From Lentinula raphanica (taxonomy: Eukaryota; Basidiomycota; Agaricomycetes; Agaricales; Omphalotaceae): 64,000 nucleotides of DNA. A model generated the notes under the pieces. The model was not told the origin of the DNA. It made no database searches and saw nothing but the letters and a program-made list of their open reading frames with translations. Numbering within the stretch: position 1 is the stretch's first letter; the number at the start of each line of letters is the position of its first letter. Of this stretch, positions 1 through 12,292 are shown in pieces. The translations under genes and the position numbers were made by a program. The DNA lies in contig JANVFP010000023.1 of the NCBI GenBank assembly GCA_027919835.1, positions 62,001 to 126,000 on the forward strand, read 5' to 3'.

Positions 1-1355
1 AAGCAGGACTGAGGACACGGAACGTATTGAACAGAAGTAAGGCGTTGACGACACCTAGAATCACAGGATCGAGCATGAGTGGTTGGAGATGCACAGGAAT
101 GTCGAACAGATTACTTACCGAGAGCAAACCAACAAACGAAAGCAAACACCATCGCTTGAAAGGGAACCACATATCCTCTGAGGACTAACAGCCGAGTGAC
201 GGAGTAGGGTACAAGAAGCACGATGTAAGCTAGATATAATGATGATCTTGAGAGATGATTCAAATAGGAACATCGTTAACAAATACTTGCCGGCAGGATA
301 CCTGAATTATACGAAAGTGGCGTTGTCAATCAAATCAAATCCATGATGCAAATCTGTTCAGAAACTTACCATAACATACTTCGAGCAATACTGGAGACGA
401 AGTGTTGATATGTGGAGTCCGAAGTTACCAGACTCACGCCTCCTCTGATGACAATGTATCCGCGCAACACGAGGAAAATGAGGGTGTATAGAATAGCGGA
501 AAAGAGGGCACCCAAGAAAATCTTCAAAAAGTCAACCTTTCGTTAAACTTTGGTGGGATGGTAGACTTACCGGCAAGAGATGAAAGAAGAAGAGTTGAAT
601 TTTCAGTGTTTCCCTGACTCCGCAAGCTAGTCCTGAGGGGCCATAAACAGGACCCATGTTTGATATCAGAGGAAGGAATCCTGACAGAAGAGGAGTGGTG
701 AACGATTGAAACAACAAGTGCATCGTCCAGATACTCACCAAGAACCAATGAAATAGCCCAACCAAGGACAATTGTTGGCCCATAAACATAGAACGACTGT
801 CGTTTGCGAAGTACAAGGGAATTGAACGTGTGGAACGCGATCGCTACTGTGAAATACGCTGTCCCTATATTCCCGACTTGCATGACGGCGGCTACAAAAG
901 CAACGTTCAGAAATACAGAAAATTCAATACTGAGCTTGGAAGTAACCTTGCGAGGTGCAAAGGGCGTCTAGAGCTTCGATCAACAAGACATCAGAGATTG
1001 ACAGACCGAGACGTACTATCTGTGATGGCATGGTTCACCAAGAACGGAAGACCGAGCAGACCAGCTATTCCGTTGATCATGTTCGCAATGAGCAAGCAAG
1101 CAGCATAGTATCCCAGTTGAGTGTTGAATAATGTCTGTGCAACGTTCTCCCCAAGAAGACGAAGGATTCCCAGCGATGTTACACGCAAGAAAATGCAAAT
1201 GAGGGAAAGGGTCGAAAGAATCGCAAATGCGTTGACTACCTGCAGAGATTCAAGGCCTTCGACACATATTCACTTCGATAGAGGACTATCACTAGACGTA
1301 CGATAGCACCAGCCATCTCATTTGGCGGAATTGGTAGTACTATCTGATTATCCAT
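1..1355 (-). CDS. 7TM receptor-like protein (fungal GPCR), 3' end beyond window
   Basis: A multi-exon minus-strand gene starting at the ATG at 1353-1355. The first exon is short (MDNQIVLPIPPNEMAGAI). Splicing by phase then gives a chain of hydrophobic segments: VVNAFAILSTLSLICIF, then QLGYYAACLLIANMING, then VGNIGTAYFTVAIAFHTF, then YGPTIVLGWAISLVLG. After an extracellular-type stretch ending at GVRETLKIQLFFFHLLP come IFLGALFSAILYTLIFLVL and AYIVLLVPYSVTRLLVL, then VFAFVCWFALGVVNALLL. This order resembles basidiomycete Git3/cAMP-receptor-like 7TM proteins, which act at the plasma membrane in nutrient sensing. Seven segments are visible, and the cytoplasmic tail runs off the left edge. The ligand and coupling cannot be read from the sequence. 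Exon joins are hand-built, so single residues near junctions may be wrong. Confidence 0.7.
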
Positions 1356-1946
1356 TGGAAGAGTCGATTCTTTCTGAACAAACTTGTGCGTAGATTTTCA
1401 AAGGTTGAACGCAAAACTGGTCGCCCAGCGCCGGTAGTTGAGAATGAACTTCTCAAGAAGAAAGAAAGGGAGCCGGTCCTGAGGAAAGCGAAAGAGTGGA
1501 AAGACCTTGGTGGTGTAAATGAAGAAGTACTCTAGACTACTAAATTGATGACCTATTTTTTCGTTGCAATTATCCTGTCCAATTCCCGTTGCGCAACTTT
1601 TCTTCGCTTTTGATGGTATGAGATGATCCATTCACTTATTTATGTATAGCAAGTATTGTATTCGATGTTGTACAAACAGCCGATAGATATCTCTTCTCAT
1701 GCCTCGTAGCAACAGTAATATACATAGCAACGGCAGTTTAACGACCTCATCCGAGGTGAGTACTTGAGTCCTGATGAGTCGAGAAGAACCTTTCGACCCT
1801 TCCTTGGATACTCTTAGACGACCGGCGATCGAGGCAGAGGAGGACGGTATGCAGAGCAATGTCAAGTCGATAACAGCCTGTGTGAGTTCGCCACAGCTCT
1901 AGACCGAAGCTCGAAGCGTTATGATAATCCTGTTCGCCGTTAGGTG
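1356..1946. other. Intergenic region, receptor promoter and pol eta 3' flank
   Basis: About 590 bp lie between two minus-strand genes. The region should hold the 3' untranslated end of the polymerase eta gene and the promoter of the receptor gene. Small open frames here do not begin at a convincing ATG and show no family motif. Confidence 0.5.
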
Positions 1947-4374
1947 TTACGTCCGGCTGAAGAATTTTTCGATGCCCTTTGGCCTGCTGTCGTTCTTTTG
2001 AACCTGTACGATCTTCTTCGGTCCAGCACGTTTCACCTCCGGCTCAACCTCCCGAGCGACAGACTGAGCATAATGGAAATCGTTATGCTCGTGTTGCATG
2101 GCGGCAAGGGCCTGGGCTCGTTCCCAAGCATCACTGGTCGACGATAGTAACTTTGATGATAGCGAAAATGTTTTATGACACTCTGAACATGTGAAAGACG
2201 TGTCTTGACCGGTAGGCATCGGACTCGAAGGTCGAGATCGTGTATGAGGTGTATCTCTACGCGTCCGTTTCGGGGAGTTACCATTTGCCGCGCTGGGTCG
2301 CTTTGTCCCAGTCACAGTAGAAGTGTTGGATAGAAAGTCGGAGATACTTTGCTGGCTGGCATCTGTAACTTCGATCCCTGTGAAGCCCAAGGAGAGGATG
2401 GAGATCTTGAACGGGCCAGTAACGTTCCCCACGAGTTCTTTCCAGAGTTTGCCTCCAGCAGCAGCGATGATATCTACAGTTATCTCCTTGGTGAAGGGAA
2501 ACGGTGCCTGCTTGGAGCGACTATTCCCATATCCTGTCCGAGTTCTTAGAAGACGAGCAACAACACGAAGAGAACTGTGTTACCGTGGCCCGCGTGCAAC
2601 ACAAGGGTTTTAGGCCATAGAGTAGGTCTGTCCTTGCGAGCATCGTTCAATCTCAAAGCGAGTTCAGCAGCAAGGACACGAATCCAATGAGGGCCGTCAG
2701 CTATCTTTGTGATTGGTTTCTGGAGTGCTTTCGCTGCCAGCATGCTTTTGTTGACCGGTGGCTTTTCTTTGACTGTGGCGGGTTAATTTCGGTTTGCCTC
2801 GTTCTTCTTCGATAGACTGACCTTCGTTCCTATCAATCCCTCTGCCGACAACCAGTCAGCTTGATTGTATTTCCCAGCAGTTGGACGTACCGCAATATCT
2901 CATAGACCCATACAGCACTCTCCCCAAACTTTGACTGAAGCTCTTCTGCAACAGAATGAGCACAACGAATTTGTTCTCTGCATGTGAGAACCCACCAAGT
3001 GAAATCGGTCTGATATATGATAGTCGTGTCAACGAGGATATTTTTGACACCGAAGACATGAAATATACATACAATAAATCCGCAACCGTCGAGACATCAT
3101 ATTCTTTCGCGAGAGCTTCCCCTAATTTTCCACCGAGAAAACGGATCTGATAAACCATGAATATCAATGACTACGACTGACATGAAATGCAAAAAAAGTT
3201 TGAACCTTTTGGAATTCAAGAGGCTTAAGATAGTTTGGGATCGCTTGATTGCGCAAGATGGTCTGTGAAGATCGGATTGAGCCAGTAAATGGACGAGGAA
3301 GGAGCAAAAGCACCTGTGAAAATGGTTTTCTATATGAGGCACAAAGCTTCATTGACTAAGGTTGAGAAAGCATCTTTTAATGGTGAATCAGCCGTACTTT
3401 AGCGAGGAATTTGTTTCTGGCGATACCCTACATTCAGTAAACAAGCTATCAGAACGATGTTAAACGTAACGTATATCAACGTACCGCTGATGTAGTATAT
3501 CCTAACTTAGTGGCAATCTCAACGCGGACTTTGTGCATCATTTCGGCAGCAAGCTGGAGTGCGACGTCGTGCCAGGTCAACGGAGGTGAGTCCTCACTCG
3601 TTGTCGGTCCAGAATCTTCGTCAGGATTGATGGGTATCAGATGCGAGTCGGTGCCCCAATCTAGTGACGGCGGTGGAGGAAGTGGGGTGTCAACACCATT
3701 GGGTGCATCCGGAGGTACTTGGGTTAGATACGGATACCGTTCTATAAGAGCTTGTCGCACTGGTTTCGTGAAGTCGATAAATACTTCATCAATGGATGCT
3801 TTTTCTGCATAATGTCATTGTTTTCGGCATACTGAGGAAGAGTTGAACGAGTCCTAACCTATCTCAGCGTTGGGAAGGCTTTCCTTATACATTGCTAGTA
3901 CTTTGGCACTCTCCCTGCGGTAGTAATCTAGCGACACCTAGTTGGGTGTGTTAACAATCAAGGAGTCCATCGGAAAGGTATCAAGCGCACCTTATGTGTC
4001 CTTGAGTCAACATTATCCCAATATCCCGGCTCCAGCTCTCCTTCTTTGTAGGTCGCAACATGGACGATTATCAACTCCGGACAACGCTCCTTCGCGTCTT
4101 TGAGTTTGTGAAATCGGTTAATACCAAATTTTCGTGCAGGATAATTGACAGCAATAATTCCTTCCCACTGAAGAACCACAAGAGGCTTGTCTTTGATTCC
4201 AAGCCGAACCATCTCGCACGCAGCGTAGAATGCATCGGAATCGCATAGAGCCACCACTCGAAGGGGGTCTCTGGTGCCGAGGTTATTTTGGAGGATATGG
4301 CGATAAGTCAATACAGGATCAAGGTCGTCGAAGTCTTGAGCTTTTCCTTTTCCTTTGAGCTGAGCCGGTATCAT
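1947..4374 (-). CDS. rad30: DNA polymerase eta (Y-family translesion polymerase)
   Basis: Bypasses UV photoproducts during replication in the nucleus. The first ATG is at 4372-4374, and the open frame above it has no ATG. The catalytic palm begins with the CDSDAFYAACEMVRLG block, followed by an AVNYPARKFGINRF-like segment. The second catalytic motif ASIDEVFIDF lies near 3790, and the segment after it is interrupted by a Pro/Asp-rich loop. The little-finger side gives RNQAIPNYLKPLEFQK and IRFLGGKLGEALAKEYD, then SMLAAKALQKPI. The C-terminus carries a UBZ3-type ubiquitin-binding finger (CSECHKTF, then HNDFH) and a PCNA-binding end KGIEKFFSRT. The catalytic Asp and Glu residues, the ubiquitin finger and the PIP box are all present, so the gene looks intact. 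It contains several short introns. The order of motifs is diagnostic for pol eta rather than iota or kappa. Confidence 0.92.
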
Positions 4375-4712
4375 GGCGGGCTTGATTCGATGAGTATTCA
4401 ACAAAAGGTCAAGATGAACACTCAACGGGCGCGTGCGAAAAAAAGCTAAATGAATTCCACGTGATAGATATTTACAGCTTTGGCTTTCCTAATCTAGTAT
4501 ACCCATTCTATACCACACAAAGTTCAAACCCAGCAAGAAACCGAACCAGAGGAAATGTAAAAACGCAATGGCAAATATTATCGAGAGTGTTTTGGGACAC
4601 AGGTAGGTCGAGGATCGCGGGCCTGAGTGATCCAATCGTCTGCCGGATCTGCACCTGGTACAAGATAGGGTGACATAGGAAGATAACACATTTCCTAAAG
4701 AAAAGATTCACT
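4375..4712. other. Intergenic region upstream of pol eta
   Basis: About 340 bp of promoter for the polymerase eta gene plus the 3' flank of the next minus-strand gene. I see no coding frame with an ATG and no repeat. Confidence 0.5.
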
Positions 4713-6436
4713 TCAAACAGAGATTGACGTGTCAATGTTATCAAAGCGTACATTTAGACTGCAGCTTGGATTGCACTTGAGCCAAACACTCCAGTCCAAC
4801 CATAGCATTAGTGAGTCTATATCCTCTTTCCACCGCTTGTGTATTGATCTGAAGAGCATCCTCGTATTGTGGCTGGAAGCGAGCGGATTCTCCATTTGAT
4901 GACTTATACCGTCAGCCCACATACTTGTTATGACTCTGCATATTTCGCGATTCGTGGCCTTAAGCGCAGTTAGCATGAGATTCTCCGAAGTTGTGAAGTT
5001 CGCAGGGCCAGAAGCCGACGAGAAGGTAGGATATGCAGTCGCACACATCTCATAAACCTGCGTGACCCAGGATAGCTTGTCCTTTGTACCGTCGACGGCT
5101 GCACGAGTTGACACGAGGTCATAAGGTTGTAATAAGCCGCGCAGCTGCAAAAATGTTGCCCGTAAGGTGGTCGAGAGGCTTCCTATAGAGCGATCCGTTG
5201 AATTTAAATCGTGTTGGATTAACTCGAGACGAGCTGCGTATTGTTGAACGATAGCACGGAATAAGGACGACCATGCGATATCGTGAGCCGATTTTGTCGA
5301 TGTTGAGAGTTCTATTTGTACTCGATGCCGAACAGCTTGAATGTCGGAGTGACTGATGCCTAGAATTCGATGCTGAAGTCTATGCTTTCCGAACCGAGTC
5401 GAGATGAGACTAGGCACCAACTCAGTATCGTAGAACGAGACAAGCCGGTGAAGATGGAGCTGGATACGAGTTTCTCCAGGATACTCGTCTATTCGCTTAG
5501 ACGCCAACAGTTCCCCCATTCCGAATGAGTCGAGCGGGACTCCAAGTTTCATACCTGGAGCGATAGTATTCTGGTAGGCAGAGCTCAGATGAGACGAGAT
5601 GTTAGGGGAGGGAGGTAAGTATGGGATATTGATATGAAGCATAGATTTGACTTTGAGGCCGGACGAGAAATCACATAACATGACTTCACTGGGAAATGTT
5701 AGTTACTTGTTCAGGCCAAGCTGTACTAAGACTCACTACGACGTGTGGAGTCTTGTATAAGTATGCAAACCTCGTTCAGCATCAGACAATGACATACATC
5801 ATGAGAGTATTCACCTTACAAAACCATCTAATCCAAAATTTTGTCCCCACTTACACAGATCAACGATCCGTTGTGGCTCATCGTGATACCTATCGGGCAT
5901 CACCTCCCCCCATGCTAGAACGTCCTGACTGTCCAAAGTCCCACTTCCAGGAAGCTTGAGGCCACTGTATCCATCGAAATACAATATATTGAGAGGGCGT
6001 TCAGCGACGAGTGTTAGATGCCAACATCCCTCTCCGTCCGGGGTAAAAAGTCCGCAGTAGAGCGTCGACAATTCGAAGTCGAGAGCAGTCCATTCCGGGT
6101 GCGTTGGAACTACTGGGTCACCGCGACCGTGATAAAGGAAAGTCCCAGTAGGAATGACCCCTGGCACAACGGTGTGTCCTACGAAAATTTGGCTATTGAG
6201 CCTGACCGTAAAAGCTCAGAAATATTAAGCCTACCGTTCCTGTACCGCCTGTTTGGCCAGCCCAATAGCAAGGAATGTACTGTGTTGAAAACGAGGTTGG
6301 CGGTATCATTTAGACCTGGACCGATCCCCAAATCCCAAGTCAAATCTGGGCGAAATTCAGGTTTCTGGGCTTGTACGACAAATTGGGCTAGGGCTGTTGT
6401 GATCGACCAGCTGAAGAAAAATAGCAGCAAGAACAT
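4713..6436 (-). CDS. Conserved basidiomycete protein of unknown function
   Basis: The ATG at 6434-6436 begins MFLLLFFFSWSITTALAQ, a signal peptide or membrane anchor. Exon 1 ends in RYRNG and joins in phase to a second exon giving HTVVPGVIPTGTFLYHGRG. A conserved-looking block follows (CWHLTLVAERPLNILYFDG, then IVDLCKWGQNFGLDGFV). Exon 3 encodes SEVMLCDFSSGLKVKS and a long, mostly helical C-terminal half, ending shortly after LDWSVWLKCNPSCS. I recall this architecture as a widespread Agaricomycete hypothetical family with a YHG...CWHL...LCKWG signature. No catalytic function is established that I can name. It probably acts in the secretory pathway, judged only from the N-terminus. It shares a 258-bp divergent promoter with the reductase gene at 6695. 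Confidence 0.7.
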
Positions 6437-6694
6437 CGTCGCACACCCTAAGAATATCTATAGCCATATGTCCGAGTTGACTTTGTGGGAGGAAATGTCG
6501 GTATGGACGGTTTTTGCTTTGAGTGCCTCGAGGCTTGAGATAAGATAAGCGGAGAAAATAATCGGACACCTGTGATTGGTGGATCCCATCTCTTTTTGGA
6601 ACCATCCTACAATGACGCCAAAGTCTACATGCTTCTTCGACCGTTCTTTGGTTCCAAATTCTCATCTTCACTCAGGCATTTTTATAATCGACAA

Positions 6695-9134
6695 ATGGCT
6701 GCTAGAAGTATCGCTGTTCTTGATGAACATGATCTGAAGGATGGTCAAATGTATGGAAATTCATCTATACTGGATGTTATTTGTGTCATGGCAATTGCAC
6801 AAACATCCTGGACATCTGTCGCTCTACCGTTATCTGACACACCATTAGGAAGGAAGTCGATTTTGACAAGGGAAAGGTCCTTGTTGCGCGTCTGGGAGAC
6901 GAAATACACGCTACGAGTGCTTATTGTACGCATTATGGGGCTCCTCTAGCCAAAGGCGTCCTTACTGCCGATGCATGAATTGTATGGTAGGACCTAAACC
7001 TCTGTGTCAGTATCTTCGCTGACGGAACTCTTCAATCTAGTCCATGGCACGGAGGTCAGCTCTGAGTTTTGATTCAAACCATGGGATCGATTCCGATCTA
7101 TAAGACAGCTTGCTTCAATCTTTGCAGTGGTGACATTGAAGATGCACCTGCTCCCAGCGCAATACACTCTTTCAAAGCTCATATTTCCAACGGAAAGATT
7201 CACGTTACGGCCAACCCAGACTTTACATTGAAGGAGAATCTTGCCAGACCTCCTAAGCTTTCTACTGCTGGTTTCGATGCTGTAGGGAAAGGCACTGTTA
7301 TCATCGGAGGCGGATCAGGAGCGTTTCAAGCCGTTGAAAGTTTACGAGAGGTGCTGTATTTTCCGTATGACGAATATCTGGTGGGAGCTCTGATCTTTTC
7401 TTACTAACAGCACGGTTACAAATTCCCAATCACTATCGTGTCGAAAGAACCCCACGCTCCCATTGATAGGTATGAACAATTCATCATGATTTGAGTGACT
7501 CTATTATTGACATGAACGTGCTGTGGCAAGAACTAAGCTCAGCAAAGCTCTGATTACAGATGCCTCAAAGCTCGAGTGGAAGACACCGGCTGATCTGAAG
7601 ATCAAATATGGCGTCAATCTTAGAGCTGGAGTCTCCGTTACATCTGTCGAATTGCAAGATCGAAGAGTCATTCTAGACAACGGCAAAGACAACATAGTTT
7701 ATGACAAGCTCATCATCGCTCCAGGCGGAACTCCTCGAAAACTACCTATTCCCGGTGTTGACCTTGAGAATGTGTACACGTTCCGTGGTGTCAGCGATTC
7801 TCAGAAGGTTGACAGTGGTAAGTAGTATGTCGCTGAGATTGAAATTCAAGACAACGATCAACACTTTTTCCAGCGGCATTGGAAGGCAAGAAAGTTGTGT
7901 TCATTGGCAGTTCCTTTATTAGTATGGAGCTGGTCACGGTTCTTTCTAAGCGGAAACTGGCCTCCATAGATGTTATCGGAATGGAAGAGTACCCATTTGA
8001 AGTTGTGCTGGGTAAACAAGTGGGTGCTGGTCTGAAAAAGGTAGTCTTAGAAACTATCTGCGACGAGGTGCACACTGCTGATAACCATATTTCAGTTCCA
8101 TGAATCTCAAGGAGTCAAGTTCCACATGCAAACTCGAGTTGACAAAATAGTACCTCGTGAAGATAATCCCTCTTTGGCTGGTGGTGTCGTAGTCAATGGT
8201 GAAGCGCTTCCTGCCGATTTTGTGATTATGGGTGTTGGTGTAGCTCCGGCAACGGAATTCCTAAAAGGAAGCGGTATCGAACTCGAAAAAGGTGGGGGTA
8301 TCGAGGTGGACGAATATCTCCGGGTTGCAAAACTTCCGGAGAACGTCGAAGGAGTCTTTGCTATCGGTAAGCGGATTGACTTGCTCCCACGTTCGAATAA
8401 TGAGCTTGATATTGTGTCTGGTCAGGCGACGTCGCCATCTATCCGCAAGCCGGGGAGCTAGTGAGGATCGAGCATTGGAATGTGTGTGTGTTACCTGAAT
8501 ACCCTGGGACGAATCAATCAAAATAGATCTTTCGCAGGTTGCCGGAAATCATGGGAGGGCAGTAGGGAAAACAATTGCTGGACAGCCGCAGCCTTTCGTC
8601 AAAACTCCAGTGTTTTGGAGTGCTCGTGAGTCATGCTCATTTGAGCTCCAGAACAAGGAACGTTTTCTAATACTTCACGTTAAGAGGGTCAACAGCTTCG
8701 ATACTGCGGGTATGCAGCGGGGCATGACGACGTCATTATCAAAGGCGATCCTGGAGAGATGAAGGTTCCAGTGTCCTCAGCCTTTTCTCTGAACCGTAAC
8801 TGAATTCTGTGGATACCAGTTTATTGCCTATTATGTGAAACAAGGCAAGATCGTCGCCGTAGCCAGGTGAGCAACAAAGCCGAACTGGCCCCTAGCCTTG
8901 TTGACACAGTGGTTCTACAGCATGCAAAATGACCCGGTCGTCAGCGCGGCTTCTGAGCTGCTTCGTTTGGGTTTGATGCCATCCCCAGACGAGATCAAAG
9001 CTGGAAAGGTAATTGTCGGTTGCAGCCTGTGAAGTTTGCCGAGAAGAACGCCGAGCTGATTGATCATTGTTTCATCGTAGGATTTGCTCGCTGTTGATAT
9101 CTCCAGCATCAGCTCCTTGTCAAAGGTTGCATGA
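6695..9134 (+). CDS. AIFM3-like Rieske/FAD-NAD(P)H oxidoreductase, with in-frame stop codon
   Basis: The start MAARSIAVLDEHDLKDGQ leads into a Rieske [2Fe-2S] domain: YCTHYGAPLAKG carries ligand pair 1 and CPWHGACFNLCSGD pair 2. A pyridine-nucleotide reductase follows, with GTVIIGGGSGAFQAVESLR (FAD Rossmann), KLIIAPGGTPRKLPIPG, GKKVVFIGSSFISMEL (NAD Rossmann) and ADFVIMGVGVAP, ending with the AIF-type C-terminal domain (VAGNHGRAVGKTIAGQPQPF). The family is AIFM3/Nfrl-like flavoproteins. About ten exons join in phase to the stop at 9132-9134. The model has one break. Between the Rieske ligand pairs, exon 2 reads a TGA at 6976-6978 where homologues have Arg, in an otherwise perfect DGRIVC-like context. 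The next coding exon is only 14 nt (7041-7054). It could be a recent null allele, a sequence error or read-through. Every downstream frame is intact. Confidence 0.82.
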
Positions 9135-9717
9135 GCCGTGAACAAATCATCGTTCGCATCGTTGTTCAAGCAGTTGGAAAAGTTGTAGGATAAGGATTGG
9201 ACGATTGTGACCATTCATCTGTATAGTATCATGTGACTCTGGGGTAAGCCGAAGATAAGTATAACTCTGACTCAGCTTTTCTAACTGGGTTTGCTGCTGC
9301 ATGGATTGGTAATAATATCGCGTCAAATGTTGGCGAATTACACCTGTGCTGTGTACCGATGCATGCGAGATGTAGGTTAGACGTGTAATCGTTATATATG
9401 TGTGCTGTCTGCGTGATGAAGGGCTTGCCCTGCGAAAGTGAGGGTTACTTTATTTTTTTCCTTCTGGGATACAGCACTGTCGCAAAGAGCTCGTTTTTAC
9501 ATCGTACCAAGTACAAGGACAGAGCTGACGCTGACGTTAAACGATTTATACGGGTTTATGTGTGTGCTTGCCACTGCAGTGCCTGCCAACAACAACGGCA
9601 TGTACATTTCGCACGTTTTTATGTGACAGTCACACGCCCAACGTCCTCTTCCCTCATAATCTAGGAAGAAACTTTCCTCTCTTCATCGTCACCACGTCGT
9701 ACACAACCACCCAGACG
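9135..9717. other. Intergenic region upstream of LAMMER kinase
   Basis: About 580 bp holding the 3' flank of the reductase gene and the promoter of the kinase gene. A frame open from 9562 into the kinase gene is only an upstream extension of it, with no family signal before the ATG at 9718. Confidence 0.5.
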
Positions 9718-11693
9718 ATGGCGGCAGTCCATGCCATGCCAGTTATGCACTCATATCATTCTCGACAATCCCTCAATGGCGTGAACACAGCTAATGCCGC
9801 GGGCCCCAGCGTACTCCCAACTCCACCAGTCGCTTCACGGAAGAGGAAGCGAGTCCAGCAGTACACTGTGAGCTACAGCGAAGTCCAAGAAACAGACAGC
9901 GATGGTCGAGTTAGGGATGTTATCGTCATAGAAGATACTCCTCCTCCTACCCTCTCACCCGCGACAACTCATGGCGGCGGTTACTCGGCGCCATATCAAC
10001 CTCCAGTTTTCTCGGCACCCATTCGGACGAGAGCAAGAGCAGCAGCTGAAGCGCAAGCTTTATCGGCAAGTACATCTGCGAGCGGTATTGCACCACCACC
10101 GAAGAAACGCAAACGGGATCCCGCAGACGAAAGTCGCACTCTTCCAGCGAAAAAGGCCGCTCTTAGCCACCAAACTCAACAAACGGTCACTCAGACCAAG
10201 TCTTGGGGTAGTAGAAGTGCTGCAGCGACAGATGAGGCGAGTTCTCTCCTTTCTACCCTTTCACTCGTTTTGTTGATCGTTCGTTCACAGACATCGAAAG
10301 GCCCGGTGTCATGCGATGACAAGGAAGGACATTATATCATCGTACCCGACGATATGATCTACAAAAGATGTATGTGTAATTGCTTGTAGCGTGTCTAATG
10401 GTTCTAATGTTGATCGTGTTCTCAGATCGAACTGTGCGCCTGTTGGGGCAAGGGACGTTTGGTAAAGTCGTGGAAGCCATCGATACGTTAACCAACAACA
10501 GGGTCGCCATCAAGATCATCCGTGCGATCCCAAAATATCGGGACGCTAGTAGAATAGAGGTACGAGTGCTACGAGAGCTCAAGAAAAAGGATCCGCTCAA
10601 TACGAAGTATGCTGTTTCCCGAACTTCTCCGTCTATTTGCTAACAATCCCCTGTTACTCAGCAAATGTATACATCTCCTCGACACCTTCGACCACCGCAA
10701 CCACGTCTGCCTCGTATCCGAGCTACTGGGCATGTGCGTTTATGATTTTCTCAAGGAAAACGAATTCGCGCCGTTCCCTCGTCATCACATTCAGTCGTTC
10801 GCCCGACAGCTGTTAAATAGCGTGGCTTGTATGAACATGTCATTGCTAGCGTTGGATTTTCAAGCTGACTATGTTCTAGTCCTTCATAGGGAGTCTCTCA
10901 TACATACGGATCTTAAGCCTGAGAACATACTTCTCGTTCACAATGATTACCACATAGTCAATATCCCTGTGCCGGGAAAGGTATGGCTCCGCAATTGTTT
11001 TCATATTATGTTTATGCTCACTCTCATCTTCAGAAGAACGCTGTCCCGAAATCGAAGCGGATCCTAGACTCGACCGAAATTAGACTTATCGACTTTGGCT
11101 CTGCAACCTTCGAAAAGGAATACCACTCGCAGGTTGTATCGACCCGGCATTACCGTGCACCAGAAATCATTCTAGGTTCGTGTTCTTCCACCATCGGACA
11201 TGATACACATCGTGACGATTACGAACAGGCCTTGGGTGGTCTTTTCCTTGCGACGTCTACTCGCTTGGTTGTATCCTGGTCGAGTTCTACACCGGGATGG
11301 CCCTCTTTCAGACGCATGATAACCTTGAACATCTCGCAATGATGGAGATGGTCATGGGCAAAATGCCGGATCAACTTGCTCGTGCAGGAGCGAGGTCGAA
11401 GCCAGAGTTCTTCAAAGAAGGCTCTAGATTAGATTGGCCAAAACCAAAAGCTTCCAGACAGAGCAAGAAGGATGTGCGTGCGACCCGACCCCTAGATGTA
11501 AGCCTCTTGTATCGCTTTTACTCAGCCTTTACTCATCGTCTTCCAGCACGTTATACAACCCACCGATCATATCAACCGGCAGTTTCTGAACCTTGTGCAG
11601 AAACTCCTGGCATTTGATCCCTCGCAGAGGATCACTGTTGCAGAAGCTCTCAAGCATCCATATTTCTCGTTGAAAATTCCGCCTGAGATTTGA
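9718..11693 (+). CDS. kns1: LAMMER-family dual-specificity protein kinase (CLK/Kns1/Lkh1)
   Basis: Phosphorylates SR splicing factors and other nuclear proteins in this family. The N-terminal region is disordered and rich in basic clusters (RKRKRV near residue 40 and PPKKRKRD near 130, both NLS-like). The kinase domain follows: LLGQGTFGKVVEA glycine loop, VAIKIIRAIPKYR catalytic Lys, SLIHTDLKPENILL catalytic loop, IRLIDFGSATFE metal-binding loop and VVSTRHYRAPEIIL. The family signature EHLAMMEMVMGKMP is present, and the protein ends KHPYFSLKIPPEI. It is split by about seven short introns. The intron at 10237-10290 uses a GC donor (AG|GCGAGT), is 54 nt long and contains no stop, so retention would add 18 mainly hydrophobic residues. 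All catalytic motifs are intact. Confidence 0.93.
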
Positions 11694-12292
11694 TCCTGCC
11701 CTCATCCTATTTCGTGTTACTACCCTCGATTTCCCTCGATTTCTTTAGGACACCCTGCTCTTTATATCCGTGTACTACAAATCATCACTATGGACCTCTT
11801 CGTCGCCATGTTCGATCTGTGCTCCGAAGGGACGACGTGGCATTGTCTCGTTTCGCGAATTTCAACGCCGCCTGACTAAGGTTGCCCCCATTCGAGCAGC
11901 TCTGGCAGCTTTGGGGAGTTTCAATGTTTATCTAACAGGGCGTTTTGCTTCGCTCAATGTAAATTATCGATCTCATATGTATCGCATTCAGTCAACCCGC
12001 GGCCTTTTCAAGTGCTCGCTGTACTCTCATTGACTTACTACCTTCCTCCCCTCTTCAGTACCTACGCATCTCCAAGATACATAATTACTGCATTGATTTG
12101 GAATTATTCTCTTATTTTCCTTGCTCATTTCAAGTTATGGCATTCATAGTATGATTACTTTTGTATTTCTTGAATCTACAAACCCATAGATATAAAAATA
12201 TTTGCGAAACTCCTGTAATACGATTCGTTTCTAGCGAGTTGAACCTGACGTCAGCAGAGCGGTACACTTCTTAGCTGTGGACAACCACCACC
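11694..12292. other. Intergenic region between kinase and ThuA gene
   Basis: About 600 bp, pyrimidine-rich after the kinase stop and AT-rich toward 12200. It contains no convincing coding frame. Confidence 0.45.

Noticed and set aside
6572..6949. 125-codon plus-strand frame over the start of the reductase gene
   Set aside because: A shadow frame of the real exons 1 and 2, which carry the Rieske motif in another frame.
6967..7054. First reading of the Rieske domain as lacking its second Cys (SPWH instead of CPWH)
   Set aside because: Using the donor at 6987 and the acceptor at 7040 joins TG to T and restores the Cys. The real anomaly is the TGA at 6976-6978.
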